DNA of 36,203 nt from Planctomycetota bacterium (GCA_014381825.1 JACNKX010000115.1:1-36203); one strand, 5' to 3'. Counted from the first letter of the stretch, positions 17,638 to 26,693 are shown. Numbers and translations are program-made. The notes: generated from the sequence alone by a model not told the origin.

Positions 17638-19503
17638 TTAGGGCTGCTCTATCTCGGTCAGCTGATCGATCGCGACGTCACCGATTTCCTGGTTGGTCCC
17701 GTCGGGCCAATGAATCACAACGTGGTCAACAGATTTTGCATCGCCTAGGCCAATGGTGACAGGTAATTCCGACTGGGATAGATAACTTCGCGTCGGCATT
17801 ACTTGGCGTTTTACGATGTTTTCGCCAATTTGGACCTCGATCCACGCTCCGATGGCATTTGGATTGCATTCTCTTCCGATCAGCTTGAATCGCAGCCAGT
17901 GATGACCGAGACTTTGTTCGTTTCTGAGTAAACGAGGAGCTTGACCCGATGTGAGTACGATGACATCGAGGTCTCCGTCTCCGTCGATGTCAGCATAGGC
18001 CGATCCGCGGCCGACCATTGGCGCAAGAAGATCCTCTCCACAATTCTGGATTGGAACAGGAAGAAACTCCGTTTCGGCTTGTCGACCGCAATTCCAAAAC
18101 AGCTGCGGCGGTTGCGCGTAGTGTTGGCTCGGCTGAACGCGGTTGATGTCTTCTTCCAAATGGCCGTTCGCGGCAAACAAATCGAGTCGACTGTCGAGGT
18201 CGTAGTCGAAATAGAACACCCCAAAGGTCAACTCCAAACGAGTCTTAGGACCCAAGCCGGTCGAGATGGACTCGTCCATGAATTGCATTTGATCGCCACG
18301 CGAAACATACAACGCAGTCATCTCGTTCGAGAAGTTGCCAATTGCGATGCCGATGGCATCGTTGTCACGGAAACGGGCCGCATCGATCCCCATCGCACCG
18401 CGAGCGTTGCCGCTCATGTCGAACGCGACTCCAGCAATCGCTCCGACTTCGGCAAACGAACCGTTACCTTGGTTATGGAACAACAAGTTCTGTACAGTGT
18501 CGTTGGCGACGATGATGTCGATCTGGCCATCTTCGTCGAAGTCGGCAAACGTGACGCCGAGTGATTTTGCGATCGGCACGTTTGTATCTCGATTTCGGAT
18601 GTGCAAACCAGCTGCTTCCGCGACCTCCGAAAACTTGCCGCTGCCTTCGTTTCGGTAGAGATAAGGAAACGTGCCTTCAAAACTTTGTGGCCGCCCGTAC
18701 GCTCGCCCGCCACCGGTCAGTTGAAATCCTTGCGACTCGTCGAACTCTCGGGACCACTTGACGTAGTTACAGACGAACAGATCGAGGTCTCCGTCGCCAT
18801 CATAGTCGAACCAGCCGCAACTCGAACTCCATTCGTTCGCTTCACCACCGATTTTGGCTCCTTCCGTCACGTCTCGAAAGTTGCCTTCGCCATCGTTATG
18901 AAACAAACGGTTGGTCCCAACGGCTGACACGAAGACGTCAATGCGACCATCACGATCGAAGTCCCCGACTGCGGCTCCCATGCCATACAGTGAGACATCC
19001 AATCCTGATCCCTTTGTTACGTCGTCGAATTGCCCAGTTCCATCGTTCCGGTACAAGGCTAAGGTTGCACGAGCTACATCTGCAGCGGCATCTTCGTTCG
19101 ACGGCCACTGTTGGCCGTTGACGAACAACAGATCTTGGTCCCCATCATTGTCGAAGTCGAAGAACGCACAGCCGCCTCCCATCGTCTCGGGAAGCAGCTT
19201 CTTTCCGCGTGCTCCGTTTTCGTGCTTGAATCGAATTCCAGCTAACTCAGTCACATCGGTGAAGGGAGCGACTGGGATCTCGACTTTGGGGGCTTCACGC
19301 ACTTCAACGCGCGCGAGTTTTGTTTCCCTAACGGGCGGCGGTGGTGCAGGACGTGTCAGCAAGAACGCAACCGCCGCTCCAATGACTCCGACGATGCCAA
19401 AGACAAGGAGCGACCAGCGAAGAGCCGTTCCGATGACAGCGTCGTCGCGTTCCTCGGTCTCGGGATCGTACTCGTTGACCGTCGTAGGTGTCTTGTCACT
19501 CAT
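17638..19503 (-). CDS. CRTAC1-like FG-GAP/VCBS and ASPIC/UnbV protein
   Basis: The 621-residue protein has a short cytoplasmic start, one transmembrane helix (about 28-51) and a Pro-rich stalk. A beta-propeller of FG-GAP/VCBS repeats follows, with calcium-binding loops such as DFDNDGDQD (116-124), DFDRDGRID, DYDGDGDLD, DFDEDGQID and DIDGDGDLD. The last 90 residues form the ASPIC/UnbV domain (ending IHWPDGTNQEIG). This is the CRTAC1 family layout. In planctomycetes these proteins are often encoded beside multihaem-cytochrome/TPR proteins, as here; their role is not established. The ATG overlaps the stop of the cytochrome gene (ATGA at 19503-19500), so the two are translationally coupled and probably work together outside the inner membrane. 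Confidence 0.92.
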   Translation of the reverse strand: MSDKTPTTVNEYDPETEERDDAVIGTALRWSLLVFGIVGVIGAAVAFLLTRPAPPPPVRETKLARVEVREAPKVEIPVAPFTDVTELAGIRFKHENGARGKKLLPETMGGGCAFFDFDNDGDQDLLFVNGQQWPSNEDAAADVARATLALYRNDGTGQFDDVTKGSGLDVSLYGMGAAVGDFDRDGRIDVFVSAVGTNRLFHNDGEGNFRDVTEGAKIGGEANEWSSSCGWFDYDGDGDLDLFVCNYVKWSREFDESQGFQLTGGGRAYGRPQSFEGTFPYLYRNEGSGKFSEVAEAAGLHIRNRDTNVPIAKSLGVTFADFDEDGQIDIIVANDTVQNLLFHNQGNGSFAEVGAIAGVAFDMSGNARGAMGIDAARFRDNDAIGIAIGNFSNEMTALYVSRGDQMQFMDESISTGLGPKTRLELTFGVFYFDYDLDSRLDLFAANGHLEEDINRVQPSQHYAQPPQLFWNCGRQAETEFLPVPIQNCGEDLLAPMVGRGSAYADIDGDGDLDVIVLTSGQAPRLLRNEQSLGHHWLRFKLIGRECNPNAIGAWIEVQIGENIVKRQVMPTRSYLSQSELPVTIGLGDAKSVDHVVIHWPDGTNQEIGDVAIDQLTEIEQP

Positions 19504-22400
19504 AATCCGCCTCCTACCAGTTCTTTATTGTCCTCGGCATCTGCTTCCGCGACGGGATATCCCGGTGCTCCCTGGCGTTGCAGGAAATACTTAACGACCG
19601 CCTCCGCGGCGTGATTCGCGGCGGGATACTTCTCCCTTGCGAGACGCACCGCTCGGCCTTGAGCGTTGTCGTCGGCCTTGTAGCGTCGATGCAGTCGCTC
19701 GTGCTCGAGCGACTTTGCTTCGTCGCCTAACTCGGCGTACAAGAGTTGCAGGTTGTGATGAGCGGTGACATCCTCTGAATCGATGGCGAGCGTCCTCGTA
19801 AACGCATCAATCGCCTCCTGCCAAAGTTCGTGAGCTTCTTCCGCTCGCCCCTGCCTTGCGCGAAGTCGACCCTGATCGAAGAGCGTTTGTCCGAGCAGGT
19901 TGATTACTTTGAAGTCCAGACTAAAGTCAAAGCCTCGCTTCTCCATGTCGGGCGTGCGATCTTCGAGGACGCTGCGCAAGTTAAGGATCGCTTCGTCGAG
20001 CCGGCCCTGCTGTCGGTTCACTGCGCCGCTTAACCAAGCCCACGTCCAACGAGGATATCCCTCGCGATCACTGAACTTGGATGCTCGTTGCAAGGCGGCA
20101 ACGGCTTCGTCGATTCGGCCCTCAGTGTTGTAGACGCGCGCCAGATTCATCGGACCGTCCCAACGATCTAGCTTCTCCACCTCGGTGAACGCTTCGGTAG
20201 CCTGTCGCAGTTCACCCTTTCCCTTTAGCAACAAACCGATGCCGTAATCGTTCCAGCGTTGCCAGAGCGGTATCGCGGGAGTTGGGTTAATCACTTCGGC
20301 TTCAATCCCCTCGATGGGGAAAGTGACTCGGTCGACCGCGAGCGTCATGATCGGTAGGTTGTTCTCGTACGGTTCGCCCGGTTTATGACCGCGGATGATC
20401 TGGCCGAGTTTCTCATTGCTCTTGGCAACGATATCCATATACCGTTGATCGAACTTGCGGTATTTCAGTTTCACTTCCACGGTTATTGGCGCGTCGAGTT
20501 GCTTCGGCAAATTCAGCTCGTAGTGAACGGTCTGTCCCGCACCGGGTGGGATTTGGTGATTGTAGAGTGGCGTAAAGATGTCACCGGCATTGCGACGATC
20601 GATACGATTTCCTTCTTTGTCCAAGAGGAATACGTTAACAAAGTGAGCCCACGGGTCGACTTCATTCTGTCGACTTGGGTCCAATGCTCCACTGCGGCCG
20701 ATGGTCTTTTCTCCGGACGAAACTTTGATATCGAGCCAGACTTCGTTGGAGTCCACCGTGCCTTGCGTAAATAGATGTCCCATCTTTACTGTGCGAATGA
20801 CCGCGTCGAACAGGTACGTTGCACCGGGTTGAAGCGTCGGTACTTCGGGACGCAATGGCGCGATCAATTCGCCGTCGATCTCGCCTCCCTTGCGGACGCT
20901 GAATAGGTCGACGCGCATGACGCCTTCGTTGAACTTCTCATGAGCGGCGATCACTTCCGGACGATCACGCAACCACGCGATGCCCGTGTTTGCAGACGGG
21001 AAGAGATGATCGTGAACACTCAGTTGCGACGCGCCGTCAAAGAACTTGGCTCCGAAATCCTCCGAAGCCGCCAACGGCATGTGACATCCGTTGCAGTTGT
21101 CTTGGGCTTTCGGCGGGTAGTAGAAGCTGCGAGCGCCATGTCCGGAGACGCCGCTCAATAAATACGGGTCGTAGTGATTCTGCCCTCGCAGGAACTCCTT
21201 GTAATGATTCAAGGCGAACGGCAGGTGAACCTTGTGACAACCCGAGCAGAATTCAGCAGATTTGTGGAACGGCTTGAGAAAGGTTCGTTTGTGGAATTCT
21301 GGCTTCGACTTGACGAGCTGATTGTTGATCCACTGAAGTGCTGGATTGTCGCTATAGGCGAATGGATAGTGCAGCGGTTCGTCGATCGTGTAATCCGCAT
21401 TGCCTCGCACACTGTTCACGTTGGTAATTGCGTGGCACACCGTACAAGTAATGCCAGCATTGGCGGTGGGGTGATTCACCGTATCAAACTCTGGATCGTC
21501 GAACGCACCGCTGAAAAACGGAACCGGATCGTGGCAGCCAGCGCACCAACGTGATGCTTGGACATTGCCATCTCGTTCGAAGGACACTTTTCGCGTCTCG
21601 GTAACACTGGCGTGATAAGGCGGATTGTTGAACGAGCTGAACCGATGGACACTGTCGCTCCAAGAAGCATGCACATCCGCGTGACACTTCTTGCAGTAGT
21701 CGTCGTTCATCAAACTCGCCGCAGGAATGAATTTGCCAGTCGTTGTCCGCGCCAAGGAAGGTTCAAAGTACTGCACACCGGACTCGGGCCCTTCGGCGTA
21801 CCACCCGCGCGGGTCTTGTGTATGCATCCCCACCATGATCAACACGACAAGGCCAACGAAACCGGCGTAGGTCAGACCGATTCGCCATTTGATCCGAGGA
21901 CCACTCAGGCGATGAAGCCAATAGAGCCAGCCGACCACCAATGGAACAATCACGTGCAACCAATAGACTGTCTTTCGCGCCAGCGGCTGTTTCAAATCAA
22001 AGCCAGCGATTCGCGTCAACAACAGGCCACTGACCAGAACGATAAGACTGGCGCCAAAGAGCAAGTAACCAATTCGCACGGCTCGGCGATTGCGCCGGTT
22101 GCGCGCTGCCAGCATGTGAAAGCTGCCGAAAACAACGAACGGGACGACAAGTAATAAGCCGAGCACCAAGTGTGCCAGAAACATGTACTGATAGAAGTAA
22201 TTCTGATAAGTCTGGTTCTGTGCCCACTCAAATGCAGTGATGCTCGCCAGGTAAGCTGCGTTGGCGCCGAGCAATGCCACGAGCGCAAAGATGAAGTAAA
22301 GCAACCTGCGAAGACGAGGGCTTACAGCCCGAACGTAATTCTTTCGCGTACCCTGAGCCGCGAGTGCAGCGGGGGCGAGGTTCGATGATGATTCAGACAC
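19500..22400 (-). CDS. Five-haem cytochrome c with membrane domain and TPRs
   Basis: Numbering is from an ATG at 22448. The chosen GTG start at 22400 (codon 17) has GGAG nine bases upstream, while that ATG has no ribosome site. Five hydrophobic helices (about 49-70, 87-110, 125-147, 160-180, 190-208) form a membrane domain. Histidines H93, H111, H165 and H179 lie in or at the ends of two helices, as in b-type di-haem domains. Five CXXCH motifs follow: CKKCH 252-256, CAGCH 302-306, CTVCH 335-339, CSGCH 401-405 and CNGCH 452-456. A beta-rich region comes next (about 510-720), then TPRs (about 745-960). Predicted role: passing electrons across or out from the inner membrane, with TPRs binding a partner. 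Substrate and direction are unknown. It is coupled to the downstream CRTAC1-like gene. Confidence 0.9.
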   Translation of the reverse strand: MSESSSNLAPAALAAQGTRKNYVRAVSPRLRRLLYFIFALVALLGANAAYLASITAFEWAQNQTYQNYFYQYMFLAHLVLGLLLVVPFVVFGSFHMLAARNRRNRRAVRIGYLLFGASLIVLVSGLLLTRIAGFDLKQPLARKTVYWLHVIVPLVVGWLYWLHRLSGPRIKWRIGLTYAGFVGLVVLIMVGMHTQDPRGWYAEGPESGVQYFEPSLARTTTGKFIPAASLMNDDYCKKCHADVHASWSDSVHRFSSFNNPPYHASVTETRKVSFERDGNVQASRWCAGCHDPVPFFSGAFDDPEFDTVNHPTANAGITCTVCHAITNVNSVRGNADYTIDEPLHYPFAYSDNPALQWINNQLVKSKPEFHKRTFLKPFHKSAEFCSGCHKVHLPFALNHYKEFLRGQNHYDPYLLSGVSGHGARSFYYPPKAQDNCNGCHMPLAASEDFGAKFFDGASQLSVHDHLFPSANTGIAWLRDRPEVIAAHEKFNEGVMRVDLFSVRKGGEIDGELIAPLRPEVPTLQPGATYLFDAVIRTVKMGHLFTQGTVDSNEVWLDIKVSSGEKTIGRSGALDPSRQNEVDPWAHFVNVFLLDKEGNRIDRRNAGDIFTPLYNHQIPPGAGQTVHYELNLPKQLDAPITVEVKLKYRKFDQRYMDIVAKSNEKLGQIIRGHKPGEPYENNLPIMTLAVDRVTFPIEGIEAEVINPTPAIPLWQRWNDYGIGLLLKGKGELRQATEAFTEVEKLDRWDGPMNLARVYNTEGRIDEAVAALQRASKFSDREGYPRWTWAWLSGAVNRQQGRLDEAILNLRSVLEDRTPDMEKRGFDFSLDFKVINLLGQTLFDQGRLRARQGRAEEAHELWQEAIDAFTRTLAIDSEDVTAHHNLQLLYAELGDEAKSLEHERLHRRYKADDNAQGRAVRLAREKYPAANHAAEAVVKYFLQRQGAPGYPVAEADAEDNKELVGGGL

Positions 22401-22602
22401 GAGACGATACTCCACAAAGAAAAGTTGCCTGAGATTCGCGCAGACCATCGGTCAATCGACGGAATGCAACAGACGCGTCCTTGCTTCTGTTTGCGTTTGC
22501 AGTCATCCGTCCGATGACGCGGATACGATCAGCAACCACTTCGCGGGTGTGGAGTGATCGTTCGATAAGGACGTGCGCCGAGTAGACCAGAAAGTCAGAA
22601 GG

Positions 22603-23031
22603 CTAGGCTTGTGGAGGGCGTTCGACGCGGAAAGGGAAGCCTGCAGCTAGATCCGTTAATCCGTCGGTCACGCGACCGCAAAACGGAGAAGCGGGACTTA
22701 GGTCGCTCAACTCCTCGAGGCAGGCTCGCTCTTGCTGATTCTGGATCTGTGTGGACGGTCGTGGTGGGGCAGGAGCTGAAGGGGTGCGACCGCATTGCGG
22801 GCCGTTGCAAAGAGAGCGGAGCGGAGGTGCGCTCGCGTTTCGTTCTGCGTCCCTAGCGGATGGACCCATCGCGTGGTTTGTCCCCCCAACGCTCAGGTAA
22901 TCGCCGCAAGAGGCTCGCGATTCTTTGGATCCCGCCGCGACAACGATTAGCAAGGCGGCAGCGACAACAGTAAGACGACGGACGGCACGAGTCCCAATTG
23001 TCGTCATTATGTCGGCAGGTCGCGTCAACAT
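22603..23031 (-). CDS. Small secreted protein with four conserved-looking cysteines
   Basis: The 142-residue product has an N-terminal hydrophobic segment (about 20-34, VVAAALLIVVAAG) consistent with a signal peptide. The mature part begins ASCGDYLSVGG and contains CNGPQC, a single Cys in RACLEEL, and FCGR, so disulfides are likely. The middle is Pro/Ser-rich. I recall similar short planctomycete proteins beginning with CGDY-VGG, but know no function. The ATG at 23031 and another at 23007 are both possible; neither has a good ribosome site. It lies upstream of the five-haem cytochrome gene on the same strand, with about 200 bases between, so cotranscription is possible but unproven. Confidence 0.65.
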   Translation of the reverse strand: MLTRPADIMTTIGTRAVRRLTVVAAALLIVVAAGSKESRASCGDYLSVGGTNHAMGPSARDAERNASAPPLRSLCNGPQCGRTPSAPAPPRPSTQIQNQQERACLEELSDLSPASPFCGRVTDGLTDLAAGFPFRVERPPQA

Positions 23032-23247
23032 GTCGCATCTTCAAAAGGGAAAGAATCGCGAATCAGAGAAAGCCTTCACCCACATTAAGCGACGGGAACA
23101 ACATCGTCAAATCTGCCGATACTGGCTGTTTGCAACAGTACGTCCGTCTGTCTCCGGCGGTTCAACCCCCACCTCGTGTTTTATTGATGAAGCTCCAATG
23201 GGGTATTTTACGAGGCATTGATTCACCGTTGGCGGCGAAAAAACTAG

Positions 23248-23347
23248 ACGGAGACAATGCAATAAAACCGCCGTTTTAGAAGCATTGTCGAGTATTTCGA
23301 ACTTTCTTTTGAAAATCGGCGGAATTGTGACCCGGTTTTGTCTCCGT
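23248..23347 (+). repeat. Nested, mutually exclusive inverted repeats
   Basis: ACGGAGACAA (23248-23257) is perfectly complementary to TTGTCTCCGT (23338-23347). GACAATGC (23253-23260) is perfectly complementary to GCATTGTC (23282-23289) and encloses a smaller AAAAC-CGCC-GTTTT hairpin. The two pairings share GACAA at 23253-23257, so an RNA could form only one at a time. This is the geometry of an attenuator or switch, but function is untested. Confidence 0.5.
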
Positions 23348-23415
23348 TTTTCAATAAGTATTGCAGAGGCCCCTGACTGGGTGACCGTGTTATGGCCTCT
23401 GTTTGTGGCAGCAAT

Positions 23416-23490
23416 AGCGAATGACCTGGGCAGTGGCGGTATGCAAGTGGGGCAGGGCAGGTTCCGCGGGTCATTCGCTGTTTTTTCTTT
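23416..23490 (+). terminator. Hairpin with T tract, intrinsic-terminator-like
   Basis: AGCGAATGACC (23416-23426) pairs perfectly over 11 bases with GGTCATTCGCT (23469-23479). The sequence continues GTTTTTTCTTTT (23480-23491). The loop is 42 bases and contains a further GCGG/CCGC pairing (23436-23439 with 23464-23467). The long loop is unusual for a simple terminator, so it may be the 3' domain of a structured small RNA read on the plus strand. No plus-strand gene lies upstream to terminate. Confidence 0.55.
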
Positions 23491-23850
23491 TCTGGCACCT
23501 TTGATGCAAGATCGGATCGATGGGGGTGTGGTCCTGGTTGTTAGTTGTTGGGTCGATCGTTACGTCATGGTATTCCCTTCTACGCTCGGCGAGGCTCCCA
23601 CCTTTGGGATTTGGGAAGCCGCGTCAATATGCTGTCTCATCGGCACTACCGGATTACTGTTCTTCCGTTCGTTTGCAGCAGCGCCACTCGTACCCCCTAT
23701 GGTCCATTTCTGTCTGAAAGTCTTCATTATCATGATCATGCTGGATGACCACACCAGGGAGGAGTTTCAGGGCAGTCGAGACAATGCTCAAAGAACTTTT
23801 CAGTATCTGCGTTCTCATCCGGCAGAAACTAGCGGATTGACGGAGCAGGT

Positions 23851-25251
23851 TTAGTACCGATCCTCACCGCTCAACAAATGCTCCACTTCGTCAGAATGTT
23901 TCGCGATCTCGAGTACACTCTTACGAATTTCTTCCGGATCACAGGTGGCTCGTGGATAAGCATTCACCATCACAAAGTGCAGTTCACCGCCGAGCGTTTG
24001 GATGGCAACCGAACCGTGACTGATAGTCGAGTTCAACTGCAACGCCGTTTCGTAATATCGATCCGTGGCCCTTCCGCATACACTAAACGTGCGAACAATC
24101 GATTCGCCGGTTTCCGCATCACATCCGATCTCGACTTGTACCGATTGATCGCGACCGCTTGGCAGCGAAACACGAACGGCGAAGCGATCATCAAGCTCTG
24201 TGATCTCAACGGTCTCTTCCTGAAATGCGTCCTGCAAGAGCGAGCGAAGCGGTCGCAAACTTCCAAACGTCGCAAGGAGTTCACGATGCAGTGCTGCCGC
24301 GTTTTCGTGCCGTGACTCTTGATCGACTGCCAAGGCTCGACGCAGAATGTTAGCTACGCTCTCGGGCAGTTCAGCAACCGCCACGTCGAGTTCAACATCC
24401 GTTCCGCGAGCGTGAAAGCGAACAAGTTCGTTAATTGATTGCGTCTCGACGGGCAACCTTCCAGCCAGCAGCGAGAAGTATGTTACGCCCATCGCATAAA
24501 TATCGCTCTGCTTTGTCGCTGGCCGACCCGTGAACAACTCGGGAGCCATATAGTTGGGTGTGCCGCAGAGAACCGCGCCAGCAACTGGTTGGCTCGTTGC
24601 GATCTGTTTTGCCAGGCCGAAGTCGGCCAGCTTTGCGTCTCGCTCGGCCGTGACCATTACATTTTCCGGCTTAATATCGCGATGGACCATCTCGAACTTA
24701 TGAGCCGCAGCAAGCGCCGAGCTAATTTGCAACATCAAACGTGTCGCTTCCAACGGCGCCAACGCGCCGTCTCGGTCCAGCAGTCGCCCCAGCGACGGGC
24801 CGCTGACATATTCCATTTCGATGTATTGCCGACCTTCTGATTCGCCGATTGTGTGCAACGCCACGACGTGTGGGTGAACTAATGCCGCAGCCGCCCGAGC
24901 TTCTGCTAGAAACGCGGCGGCGGCATCTTTGTCTCGCTCAATCGTCGCTGGTCGCAAAACTTTGATTGCACAGGGACGTTCGAGCGTCAGATGTTTGGCC
25001 AGGTAGACTCGCGCCATCCCGCCTTGCCCGAGAAATCGTTCGATCTCATAATTGCCGAGCCGTGTGCCGACTAATGCTTCTGGCGGCTCATGTGCCACTT
25101 CGCCTGGGGAGATTCCCGAAAAACTAGCCGTTTCAAGGTCGACAGTCTGCTCTCCCTCCCAAGAAACGAACTCTGTGTCGCACTGAGGGCAGGCGGTTCG
25201 CGACGCATCAACAGCGTACTGTTGGTCGCAGCGTCGGCAGTAACGTTTCAT
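23851..25251 (-). CDS. Ser/Thr protein kinase with N-terminal zinc ribbon
   Basis: The 466-residue protein begins with a zinc ribbon (C5/C8 and C21/C24; CRRC and CPQC). The kinase domain covers about 67-325 with the glycine loop GQGGMA, the ATP lysine in CAIKVL (K97), HRDIKPEN (190-197), a normal DFG (210-212) and GTPNYMAPE. About 130 further residues form a cytoplasmic C-terminal domain I do not recognise. No transmembrane helix is evident, so it is a soluble kinase. The frame runs up to 25305, but the ATG at 25251 starts directly at the ribbon and has GAGGGG eleven bases upstream; the ATG at 25260 would leave only two. TATACT (25282-25277, minus strand) could be a -10 box. The gene is divergent from the FG-GAP protein gene. 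Confidence 0.91.
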   Translation of the reverse strand: MKRYCRRCDQQYAVDASRTACPQCDTEFVSWEGEQTVDLETASFSGISPGEVAHEPPEALVGTRLGNYEIERFLGQGGMARVYLAKHLTLERPCAIKVLRPATIERDKDAAAAFLAEARAAAALVHPHVVALHTIGESEGRQYIEMEYVSGPSLGRLLDRDGALAPLEATRLMLQISSALAAAHKFEMVHRDIKPENVMVTAERDAKLADFGLAKQIATSQPVAGAVLCGTPNYMAPELFTGRPATKQSDIYAMGVTYFSLLAGRLPVETQSINELVRFHARGTDVELDVAVAELPESVANILRRALAVDQESRHENAAALHRELLATFGSLRPLRSLLQDAFQEETVEITELDDRFAVRVSLPSGRDQSVQVEIGCDAETGESIVRTFSVCGRATDRYYETALQLNSTISHGSVAIQTLGGELHFVMVNAYPRATCDPEEIRKSVLEIAKHSDEVEHLLSGEDRY

Positions 25252-25454
25252 TTGCGGCATAACCCCTCGCAAATTCAGTATACCCTTTCGCAGATGGCGC
25301 GACATGACGCCTCTTCAACGACCACTCGCGACGATCAAGCAACCGGTTTCTCTCTTTGCGTACTCGGAACCGAGGCGCATTGATAACAACGATTGGCTAT
25401 GATACGCGTTCACCCCACCATTGCGTTCCCGTTTTCTCCATAAGGACCAACGCC

Positions 25455-26693
25455 GTGTCGAGACACCTTTGTAATCCTATCGCCCTCTTCTCGGTTTGCA
25501 TTTTCGTCGCTACTTCTACATTTGCGGCCGATGCACCAGACCTTCGTTTTGCGAAATCTCAGCTGGACGCAAAATTTCGCAGCGAAGGAGTTGCAGTTGG
25601 CGACTTTAACAAAGACGGCAAGATGGATATCGCCGCTGGCTTTGTCTGGTACGAAGCACCTGACTGGAAGCTGCACACAGTCGTCAAAGAAGTTCCGTCG
25701 GCGGGGCGTAACGCAAGTCTTGGAGTGCCCTTGCACTTCGATCCGAAGAGTTACAGCAACTCGTTCTGCAACTTCGCTGAGGATGTAAATGGAGATGGCT
25801 GGACCGACCTCATCGTCGTGGATTTTCCCGGGACCCCGACTTGGTGGTTCGAGAACCCCAAAGGTGTCGAACAGGATTGGAAGAAGCATCTTTGCACACC
25901 CGTTACAAATAACGAGAGTCCCGACTTCCTGGACCTTGACGGAGACGGCAAACGCGAGTTGATCGCGGGCTTCTCGCCAGATGCGGCGCAATCAGATGGT
26001 CCCGATCGTCAGATGGCGTACATCAAACCAGACAAGGATCCCTACAAGCCGTGGCACATACATCCAGTGTCGGCAAAGGCGTCGCCCGGAACGAAGCGTT
26101 ACTCGCATGGGTTGGGCGTTGGCGATGTGAACGGTGATGGGCGCAACGACATCTTGTGCGCCGATGGTTGGTGGGAAGCACCGCAGTCAGCTAGCGAGGA
26201 TCTCTGGGCATATCATGAAGCGGCGTTCGGTGAACGGGCGGGCGAAGGCAAAGCCGCGCAGATGTTCGCTTACGACTTCGATGGCGACGGCGATAACGAC
26301 GTGTTAAGCAGCAGTCCGCACGGTTTTGGCATTTGGTGGCATGAGCAGTTTCCAGGCGGCAATTGGAAGACGCACGAGATCGACAAGAGTTTCTCGCAGA
26401 CGCACGGTGTTTGCTTAGCTGATATGAACGGCGACGGGCTGATGGATTTCGTCACCGGTAAGCGCTGGTGGGCACATGGCGGTCGCGACCCTGGTGGCGA
26501 TCAACCCGCAGTCTTCTATTGGTTCGAATTGAGTCGTGAGAATGGCCGTCCTCACTGGACTCGCCATCAGTTCGATCACAACAGCGGGCCTGGCACTCAA
26601 TTCCAGGTTGCTGATGTCAATGGCGACGGCCAACTAGACGTCGTCTCTTCCAATAAGAAGGGCGTCTATTACTTCGAGCAAGTGCGCGACTAG
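25455..26693 (+). CDS. Secreted FG-GAP/VCBS repeat protein
   Basis: The 412-residue protein starts with a signal peptide (VSRHLCNPIALFSVCIFVAT, cleavage near FAADA). About seven FG-GAP/VCBS blades follow with calcium-binding loops DFNKDGKMD, DVNGDGWTD, DLDGDGKRE, DVNGDGRND, DFDGDGDND, DMNGDGLMD and DVNGDGQLD, enough for a complete beta-propeller. No other domain is present. Such secreted propellers are common in planctomycetes; they probably bind sugars or proteins, but no reaction is assigned. The frame is open from 25356. I chose the GTG at 25455 because AAGGA (25442-25446) lies eight bases upstream and the signal peptide begins there. Its stop faces that of the short secreted protein 41 bases away. 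Confidence 0.88.
   Translation: MSRHLCNPIALFSVCIFVATSTFAADAPDLRFAKSQLDAKFRSEGVAVGDFNKDGKMDIAAGFVWYEAPDWKLHTVVKEVPSAGRNASLGVPLHFDPKSYSNSFCNFAEDVNGDGWTDLIVVDFPGTPTWWFENPKGVEQDWKKHLCTPVTNNESPDFLDLDGDGKRELIAGFSPDAAQSDGPDRQMAYIKPDKDPYKPWHIHPVSAKASPGTKRYSHGLGVGDVNGDGRNDILCADGWWEAPQSASEDLWAYHEAAFGERAGEGKAAQMFAYDFDGDGDNDVLSSSPHGFGIWWHEQFPGGNWKTHEIDKSFSQTHGVCLADMNGDGLMDFVTGKRWWAHGGRDPGGDQPAVFYWFELSRENGRPHWTRHQFDHNSGPGTQFQVADVNGDGQLDVVSSNKKGVYYFEQVRD

Larger units (their letters stand above)
23032..23850. other. Gap of about 820 bases without a convincing gene
   Basis: The gap lies between the small secreted protein gene and the end of the zinc-ribbon kinase gene, both on the minus strand. The plus strand has a TTG-started open frame (23285-23854). 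Its peptide is rich in Phe, Cys and Met, has no family features, and runs through the T tract of a terminator-like hairpin, so I do not accept it. The region holds the nested inverted repeats at 23248-23347 and the hairpin at 23416-23490, listed separately. Signatures of RNase P RNA, tmRNA and SRP RNA were looked for by eye and not found. Confidence 0.6.

Noticed and set aside
23032-23490. Known structural RNA (RNase P, tmRNA, SRP or 6S)
   Set aside because: The conserved core sequences of RNase P, tmRNA and SRP RNA were not found on either strand by eye; 6S RNA could not be judged without a covariance model.
23285-23854. Plus-strand frame of 189 codons in the gap before the zinc-ribbon kinase
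   Set aside because: TTG start without ribosome site, unusual Phe/Cys/Met-rich peptide, passes through a terminator-like T tract, and overlaps the kinase stop; no recognisable domain.
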